Origin: Acidimicrobiales bacterium
Lineage (GTDB): Bacteria > Actinomycetota > Acidimicrobiia > Acidimicrobiales > SZUA-35
Reading direction: 5' to 3'
Assembly: GCA_024638815.1 (NCBI GenBank)
Contig: JAHEJM010000037.1
Span: 1-35,477 of the forward strand
DNA length: 35,477 nt
The stretch's first letter is position 1, and each line of letters starts with the position of its first letter. Under the pieces are notes generated by a model that was not told the DNA's origin, made no database searches, and saw only the letters and a program-made list of their open reading frames with translations. The translations under genes were made by a program, and so were the position numbers. This document shows positions 30,196-35,477 of this stretch, piece by piece.

Positions 30196-32379
30196 TCAGG
30201 AGTGGAGCCTCGTTACGAAGTCGGCGGCGATGGGGGCGGCGACGGCGCCGCCGGAACCCCCGCCGTCGACCAGAACGGCGAAGGCCACATCACCTTGGAA
30301 GCCGACGAACCAGGCATGGGTCGCCGGCTGGTCACCCGAACCGTACTGTGCCGTGCCCGTCTTACCGTGCACGGGTCCCCCCGGAACCGGGGCGGCGGCC
30401 TGTCCGGTACCCCACTCGACCGTGGCCCGCATCATTCGGGTCAGCTGACCGATCAGGTTGGGGTCGAGGCTCTGGGGCGGAGAGGGAACGGCGGTGGTGT
30501 CGTCCATCACCAGTACCGGTAGCCGGTAGTTTCCGTCGGCCACCGCGGCGGCCATGACCGCCATCGACAGTGGGCTGACCAGGACTCGGGCCTGGCCGAA
30601 CGAGGTGGCGGCCCGCTCCACCTGATCGGAGGGAACCGGTATCGATCCGGAGAAGGCCGGCATCCCCAGGTCGTAGGCCGCTGCAACGCCGAAGCGCCGA
30701 GCCAACCCCGGATAGTCCTCGCCGGCGATGGTCTCGCCCAGCAGAATGAACGACGTGTTGCAGGACTGGGCGAAGGCCTGGAGGAACGGCATCTGCCCAC
30801 CACCCCAACCGTCGGCGTTGCCGAACCGACGGCCGTCGACCTCGAGTTCGGGCGGACAGTCGATGGGCTGATCGGCGTTGGCGCCTCGCTCCAACGCCCC
30901 GTAGGCGGTGATGATCTTGAACACCGAACCCGGTGGATACTGTCCGGTCAGGGCATGGTTGTCGGGCGATCCGAACGGACCGTTGGCCACGGCCAGTATC
31001 TCCCCCGTCGATGCCCGAATGGCAACGAGCGCACTGGGCCGATCGGTCAGATTCAACGCCCGCTCGGCCCGCTTCTGGATCTCGTAGTCGATCGTGGTCC
31101 GGATCGGCTCCCCGGCATCGGGCTCGGATAGGAAGACCACGTTGGCCGGATCATCGGACGGCAGCGGCGAGCCACTGCCGTCGGTCAGGGGAAACCGGCG
31201 GTCGATGCGAACCCTGAAGCCGGGCCGGCCGCTCAACTGATCGTTGTAGAGGGCTTGGAGCCCGGCCCGGCCCACGATGTCTCCGACCTGGAAACGATCC
31301 GGCTCGGCTTCGATGATGTCGGCCGTGGCCGGACCGACCCGACCCAGCACAGCCCGCCCCAGTTGGTCGTAGACGGCCAGCGGCGCCATCGTGTCGGTAA
31401 GCACCACGCCGGGCATGGTCTGCAACCGGGGAAGGATGGACTCCATGGTTTCGGGGCGACGCTGGGCGATGGCCAGCACCCGATCGGACGGCGAGCGACT
31501 GATGAGATCGTAGATCTCGCCACCATCGAGCTCGAGCAGCTGAGCCAGCTCGTCGGCCAGGGGTTGAATGGCAGGGGCCTGCCGTGACAGTACGCCGACC
31601 TCGATCACCGGCCGCTGTCCGAAAAGCTCCACCTCGTTCTGACCGATGATGGGCATGCGAGTGGCGGCAAGCCGTTCCCTCACCAGTCGGTCGCCGGGGG
31701 CCAGTGTCTGCTCGAGAATGCCGGGGCTCCAATCGACAAGCCATTCGGTACCGATCTGGACCACGGCGACCTCGCCGCTGGTGGTGAACTCGGTTCCATC
31801 CTCCAGTTCCCAGTCGATCGTCAGGATCGTCCGGGAGCGGACCTCCTCGATCGCCTCGGCCAATGCGGCCTCCACCCTGATGGTGTGTTGGCCCAGCGAC
31901 TCGGTGATGACGGCGTAGTCGGCCGCCGCCTCGTCCCCGGTCTCGAAGGCGAACGGCACGTCGCTGAGCCGCCCTGCCGACAACCGGCGGGCAAACTCAT
32001 CGACCGCGCCCTGAGCGGTGGCGGCCGGGTTGTCGTCGCCAGCGGCGACATTCGTGCCGACATCGGATACCGCCGCCGCCCCGCCCGACCCGTCGTCACC
32101 GGCCGTGTCGTCGGATCCTCCGACGGTCTGGTAGACCAGCAATCCGAGCACGGCCAACCCCAACACAGCACCGAAGAGCGGGATAATCCAATGGAGCGCG
32201 TCCAAATCGGCGTAGACGGCCGGGGATTCCTCGTGGTCGTCGTCGCCACCCGGCCCGGCGGCGAAGTCGGCCATCGGAAGCCGCTTCGTTCGATCGTCGG
32301 GAACTCCATCGTCCAGCTGATCGGATCGGATCAGCTGGTGATGGCCCCCACCCTGGTCCCGCTGGTTCGACTCGACCAC
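30196..32379 (-). CDS. penicillin-binding protein, class B transpeptidase
   Basis: This 727-residue protein cross-links peptidoglycan outside the membrane. It has an acidic cytoplasmic N-terminus, one membrane helix at about 62-86, an NTF2-like MecA-N domain (GAVDEFARRLSAG, then EWLVDWSPGILEQTLAPGDRL), and a dimerisation region. The transpeptidase domain shows S485-V-F-K488, S539-C-N and K673-T-G. It is a class B enzyme without a glycosyltransferase domain, closest to the PbpA/MecA-like group. The frame is open to 32559, but I start at GTG 32379, because TACCAT (32386-32391) lies 6 nt upstream as a leaderless promoter box and the preceding sequence is repeat DNA. It heads the operon with the Pat-like protein and quinone reductase. 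Confidence 0.88.
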   Translation of the reverse strand: MVESNQRDQGGGHHQLIRSDQLDDGVPDDRTKRLPMADFAAGPGGDDDHEESPAVYADLDALHWIIPLFGAVLGLAVLGLLVYQTVGGSDDTAGDDGSGGAAAVSDVGTNVAAGDDNPAATAQGAVDEFARRLSAGRLSDVPFAFETGDEAAADYAVITESLGQHTIRVEAALAEAIEEVRSRTILTIDWELEDGTEFTTSGEVAVVQIGTEWLVDWSPGILEQTLAPGDRLVRERLAATRMPIIGQNEVELFGQRPVIEVGVLSRQAPAIQPLADELAQLLELDGGEIYDLISRSPSDRVLAIAQRRPETMESILPRLQTMPGVVLTDTMAPLAVYDQLGRAVLGRVGPATADIIEAEPDRFQVGDIVGRAGLQALYNDQLSGRPGFRVRIDRRFPLTDGSGSPLPSDDPANVVFLSEPDAGEPIRTTIDYEIQKRAERALNLTDRPSALVAIRASTGEILAVANGPFGSPDNHALTGQYPPGSVFKIITAYGALERGANADQPIDCPPELEVDGRRFGNADGWGGGQMPFLQAFAQSCNTSFILLGETIAGEDYPGLARRFGVAAAYDLGMPAFSGSIPVPSDQVERAATSFGQARVLVSPLSMAVMAAAVADGNYRLPVLVMDDTTAVPSPPQSLDPNLIGQLTRMMRATVEWGTGQAAAPVPGGPVHGKTGTAQYGSGDQPATHAWFVGFQGDVAFAVLVDGGGSGGAVAAPIAADFVTRLHS

Positions 32380-32385
32380 TCTGTC

Positions 32386-32391
32386 ATGGTA
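32386..32391 (-). promoter_or_regulatory. leaderless promoter -10 box of the PBP operon
   Basis: TACCAT on the minus strand ends 6 nt before the GTG at 32379, and no Shine-Dalgarno sequence is present. The -35 element is unclear. Confidence 0.5.
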
Positions 32392-32400
32392 GCCAGACAG

Positions 32401-32512
32401 CCGCTGTCGATCGCTGCAGCGGGCCGAACGGCAGCGTCGATGTTTGCCGGAGGCAAACTCGCTAAGGACCCGCCATGCGGGTCCGACAGTGAGGCCGCAG
32501 GCCGAACGGCAG
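32401..32512. repeat. cluster of palindromes and a 13-bp direct repeat
   Basis: GTTTGCC/GGCAAAC around gga (32442-32458) and GGACCCGC/GCGGGTCC around cat (32466-32484) have 3-nt loops. CCGCTG/CAGCGG (32401-32422) and GGCC/GGCC around gca (32493-32503) are also present. GGCCGAACGGCAG occurs at 32422-32434 and again at 32500-32512. The cluster lies between the divergent PBP and membrane-protein genes, an unusual site for terminators. Confidence 0.7.
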
Positions 32513-32526
32513 TAGCCTGGGGATCG

Positions 32527-33117
32527 ATGGATCAAACGGTGCACGATCCTACGGGCCACTCACTGTTGTCGCGGGTGGTCACGCCAATGGTGTTGCTGTC
32601 CCCCCTCATCATCGGGCTGCTCCTGTTCGGGGTCGTCTACGGCTGGCGATCGTCGCAGGTGGCCGCCGACATCGACGGCCAGGCCCGGATGGTGATCATC
32701 GACTCACCAAACGGCGCCAAGGTCGTGCCCGATCGTTTGTGCCCCGATGCTCCGAACGAACTGGCCACCTTGACGTTTTACCGTCTCGACCCCGACGATC
32801 CGAGCCGGAAGAGTTCTATCTCGGGGTTGGGTTTCGATCGGGGCGTGATCGACCTGAAGGGCTGGCAGGAGGCCCCGACCGCAGAGGACGAGGCGGTGCA
32901 GATCGATCGCACGACGGGGACCGATGACGACCCGTCGACCGAGGACGGCTCCGACGCCACCCAATCCGATCCGGCAGACGACAGGGAGGCGGCCCGCGAG
33001 GGCGGCACCACAGCCGCAGCCTCCGACCCGGCGGCTCAGGACAGTCGGGATGAGATCACCCTGAAACTTCGCCGATCGGACGGAAGCTGGTGCGTGGCCG
33101 ACGTCGTCGTCCGTTGA
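32527..33117 (+). CDS. single-pass membrane protein of unknown function
   Basis: The 196-residue protein has a short cytoplasmic N-terminus, one membrane helix at about 17-40 (VTPMVLLSPLIIGLLLFGVVYG) and a small outer domain with two cysteines (DRLCPDA and WCVADVV). An acidic low-complexity stretch of about 45 residues rich in Asp, Ser, Thr and Ala lies between them. I do not recognise the family. The frame is open from 31885, but coding character starts at ATG 32527 (MDQTVHDP). TAGCCT (32513-32518) lies 8 nt upstream, consistent with a near-leaderless start. It is divergent from the PBP operon, so a cell-envelope role is possible but unproven. Confidence 0.6.
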   Translation: MDQTVHDPTGHSLLSRVVTPMVLLSPLIIGLLLFGVVYGWRSSQVAADIDGQARMVIIDSPNGAKVVPDRLCPDAPNELATLTFYRLDPDDPSRKSSISGLGFDRGVIDLKGWQEAPTAEDEAVQIDRTTGTDDDPSTEDGSDATQSDPADDREAAREGGTTAAASDPAAQDSRDEITLKLRRSDGSWCVADVVVR

Positions 33118-33257
33118 TTGACCGGCTGGACCATTCAATGGTCCACGGCAACCGGATTTGATCGACCGGCACTGCTCCTGGTTGAGAAACCAACTCAAGT
33201 TTCTCGCGAATGTAACCGATGACAATCAGGTTCCATCGCCCCTTGGAAGGGAACCCA
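33118..33257 (+). promoter_or_regulatory. metalloprotease leader with a triloop palindrome and alternative stems
   Basis: TGGACCAT/ATGGTCCA around tca (33127-33145) is a perfect 8-bp triloop hairpin and may terminate the upstream gene. Downstream, GAGAAAC/GTTTCTC (33184-33205) and TTGAG/CTCAA (33182-33198) share bases and cannot form together. GGAAGG (33245-33250) ends 7 nt before the TTG start. Confidence 0.45.
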
Positions 33258-35477
33258 TTGCGTATCTGGTTTCGGCGTTCGTTCGCCCTCATCGCCGGCT
33301 TGATGTTGGTTGCCGTCGGCACATCGGCAGCCTCGGCCCAACCCTCCGAACCCTCCCCGCCGGCGGTCACGGCCACGGCATCGACGCCGGGGTTCGCCAG
33401 GGGACACGCCGCCCTGGATCGCCTCGGCAACCGGATGGACGCCGTTGCCGCCGGCTACGGTTTGTCACGAGCCGAATTGCGGAGCATGTTCCTCGCCGAT
33501 TCGACACTGGCCGTCGACGGGCGGCTCGAGTTGGCCTACTTCGATGTCCTGGGCCCCGGTGAGACTGCCGCCGAGGCCGCGACCGCGGTTGGATTCGAGC
33601 CGATCACCGGAGAGGGATCGCAGTTCGAACTCGCCAGCCTGCCCGGTGCCGACAAAACCATCTACCTCGACTTCGACGGTCACGTCACCACCGGAACCTC
33701 ATGGAACGGGGGGTACGGGGTGGACGTCATCAACTCTCCCCCCTACGACACCAACGGCGACCCGACCACGTTCACCTCCGGGGAACGCAGCGTGATCGAA
33801 CGGTCGTGGGCGGTCGTGGCCGAGGACTTCGCCCCGTGGAACATCAATGTCACCACCATCGACCCCGGGGCCGAGGCCCTGCGCGACAGCGGCTCGGGCG
33901 ACACCAGGTGGGGCATCCGGGTGGTCATCACCGCTGACACCTTCGCCAACTGCGGCTGCGGCGGCCATGCCTACATCGGCTCGTTCGACGACACCACCGA
34001 CGAGCCGACCTTCGTCTACAACACCTCGTTCGTCGGCGTCTCCGAAGCCATTTCCCACGAGGTCGGCCACACCATGCTGCTGGCCCACGACGGCAACGCC
34101 GGCTCGAGCTACTACACCGGTCACGGCAGCGGCGAGACTTCCTGGGCCCCGATCATGGGGGTGGGCTACTACGTCAACGTCAGCCAGTGGAGCAGGCAGG
34201 AGTATTACGGGGCCAACAACAACACCGACTCGGCCAACTACGGCAACGGGCGGGACGACGTCGCAATCATCTCGTCGCTGACCAACGGCAACGGATTCGG
34301 CCTGCGGCTCGACGATCATGGCGACAACGCGGCATCGGCCGGAATCATCGCCCCGAGCCCCGAGGTCAACACCGGCATCATCGGTACGAGGACCGACGTT
34401 GACACCTTCCTCTTCGCCACCGAGGGTGGAACGGCCGAATTCACCGCCACTCCGGCCTCCCAGGGCGCAAACCTCGACATCGCCCTGACGGTGCGGGACT
34501 CTGCCGGCACCGTCGTCGGCTCGGCCGACAACCCGGCCACCCTGGCCTCGAGCCTCACACTCTCGCTGCCGGCGGGTACCTACAGCATCGAGGTCGACGG
34601 TGCCGGGGTCGATGATCCGGCCGCCGATCCGCCCTCGGGCTACACCGACTACGGCAGTCTGGGTGCCTACACCCTGGTCGCCGCCTTCGACGCCGCTCCC
34701 CCACCACCGCCTCCCCCGCCACCGCCGCCGGATCCTGATCCCAGCAGTTCGTCGGCCGAAGGCGAGTTGCCGGTGGCCGGCAACGCTGTCGGCGACTACA
34801 CCGCCACCGTCGCCACCGATGGCGTGGTTCAGACCATCACTGAATCCGAATCCGGTGGAAAACGAAACCTGCGCCACGACCTGCTGGAACATCGGTGGTC
34901 CATCCCGGCGCCCGACGGCGTCCAGACCTTGACGGTCGCCGGTGCCGTGACGGATGGCGGTGATGACGACGACGGCATATCGATCGAGTGGTCGACCGAC
35001 GGCTCCAGCTGGGTCCAGCTCGGCGTGGTGCGCGGCTCGTTCACCGAGTCGTACCTACTCGGCAGCCCAACCGGCACGGTGTGGGTCCGCGTGGTCGACA
35101 CCGATCGTGGTCGGGGCCAGCGCCGCTTCGATTCGGTGGCCGTCGACCTGCTCCGTGTCGACGGGGAGCCGGCCGGCGAACCGACCGCGGCCGTGGTCTC
35201 ATCCATGACCGTCTCCACCGTCTCGGCCGGTCGGGGTTCGAGCTACGGACGGGTGTCGATCGAAATCGGCGACGATCTCGGTCAGCCGGTGCCCGGGGCC
35301 GACGTCACCGTGTCCTTCCGCGGTGACTTCAGCGACGCCAAAACCGTCACCACCGACAGCCTTGGCCGCGCCGTGTTCACCACCACCACCGCCGCGCGCA
35401 AACCAGCCTTCGAGGTCTGCGTAGCCAATGTGGTGGCGACCGGACTGAACTACGCCTCAGGCGAGATCTGCCGGTCC
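33258..35477 (+). CDS. secreted zinc metalloprotease with C-terminal beta domains (3' end outside the window)
   Basis: This open frame runs past the window end; 740 codons are visible. A signal peptide (FALIAGLMLVAVGTSAASAQP) is followed by a propeptide-like region. The catalytic domain starts near residue 130 (KTIYLDFDGHV). H267-E-V-G-H271 begins an HEXXHXXXXXHD zinc motif (267-278), with IMGVGYY as a likely Met-turn, typical of metzincin or reprolysin-like secreted proteases. A PPC-like domain follows (TDVDTFLFATEGGTAEF to about residue 475), then a Pro-rich linker near 480-495, a jelly-roll-like region and an Ig-like domain (GQPVPGADVTVSFRGDFSD). The start is TTG 33258, supported by the signal peptide and GGAAGG 7 nt upstream. 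The substrate is unknown. Confidence 0.82.
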   Translation, partial: MRIWFRRSFALIAGLMLVAVGTSAASAQPSEPSPPAVTATASTPGFARGHAALDRLGNRMDAVAAGYGLSRAELRSMFLADSTLAVDGRLELAYFDVLGPGETAAEAATAVGFEPITGEGSQFELASLPGADKTIYLDFDGHVTTGTSWNGGYGVDVINSPPYDTNGDPTTFTSGERSVIERSWAVVAEDFAPWNINVTTIDPGAEALRDSGSGDTRWGIRVVITADTFANCGCGGHAYIGSFDDTTDEPTFVYNTSFVGVSEAISHEVGHTMLLAHDGNAGSSYYTGHGSGETSWAPIMGVGYYVNVSQWSRQEYYGANNNTDSANYGNGRDDVAIISSLTNGNGFGLRLDDHGDNAASAGIIAPSPEVNTGIIGTRTDVDTFLFATEGGTAEFTATPASQGANLDIALTVRDSAGTVVGSADNPATLASSLTLSLPAGTYSIEVDGAGVDDPAADPPSGYTDYGSLGAYTLVAAFDAAPPPPPPPPPPPDPDPSSSSAEGELPVAGNAVGDYTATVATDGVVQTITESESGGKRNLRHDLLEHRWSIPAPDGVQTLTVAGAVTDGGDDDDGISIEWSTDGSSWVQLGVVRGSFTESYLLGSPTGTVWVRVVDTDRGRGQRRFDSVAVDLLRVDGEPAGEPTAAVVSSMTVSTVSAGRGSSYGRVSIEIGDDLGQPVPGADVTVSFRGDFSDAKTVTTDSLGRAVFTTTTAARKPAFEVCVANVVATGLNYASGEICRS

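Noticed and set aside
34690-34745. CCX-rich tract read as a simple-sequence expansion
   Set aside because: It encodes a Pro-rich linker in frame in the secreted protease, a common spacer in such proteins.

Overview
The window is high-GC bacterial DNA with actinobacterial traits: many GTG/TTG starts, several apparently leaderless genes with TANNNT boxes 6-8 nt before the start codon, a tRNA without encoded CCA, a menaquinone MenA, a DUF3048 lipoprotein and a TetR/GntR/LysR regulator mix. The gene set and style fit a free-living Actinomycetota, possibly class Acidimicrobiia; this placement is inference, since no rRNA or marker tree is available here. There are no phage, transposase, CRISPR or plasmid signatures. 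It reads as chromosomal core plus some lineage-specific genes.

Layout. 32-5128 (minus strand): tRNA-Val(CAC), a methyltransferase, a membrane-anchored J-domain protein, a polytopic membrane protein, menA, a 68-residue zinc-ribbon protein squeezed between menA and murF, and murF. ddl (5272-6372) is transcribed divergently from murF. 6432-9426 (minus): a TPM-domain membrane protein with a Gly-rich tail, overlapped by an upstream TetR regulator. 9518-14636 (plus): a tight three-gene lipid-type operon (acyl-CoA reductase/HAD fusion, LarA-like DUF2088 protein, PlsC-type acyltransferase), divergent from tetR across a palindromic operator. 14828-17420: a small lipoprotein, a nitroreductase and a DUF3048 lipoprotein. 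17574-20883: a GntR/UTRA regulator divergent from a mitochondrial-type aconitase. 20973-22367: a HAD-IB/PlsC fusion. Upstream of it on the same strand lies a strong candidate for the actinobacterial 6C small RNA (about 22456-22568), with its own promoter. 22685-26504 (plus): a LysR regulator, a short carboxyltransferase and citrate synthase. 26528-32379 (minus): a penicillin-binding protein, a GNAT/acyl-CoA-synthetase-like protein acetyltransferase and a quinone oxidoreductase, in one operon. 32527-35477 (plus): a small membrane protein and a secreted HEXXH metalloprotease that runs off the window end.

How the genes relate. murF, ddl and the PBP serve peptidoglycan synthesis. acn and gltA are TCA-cycle genes, each with its own regulatory region. 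The FAR-HAD, LarA-like, PlsC and HAD-PlsC genes suggest a membrane-lipid or storage-lipid pathway that I cannot name. The most unusual elements are this lipid operon, with altered catalytic residues in two of its proteins; the 6C RNA candidate; and a set of near-perfect palindromes with 3-nt loops, found between genes and, as an in-frame 57-bp tandem repeat, inside the reductase gene.
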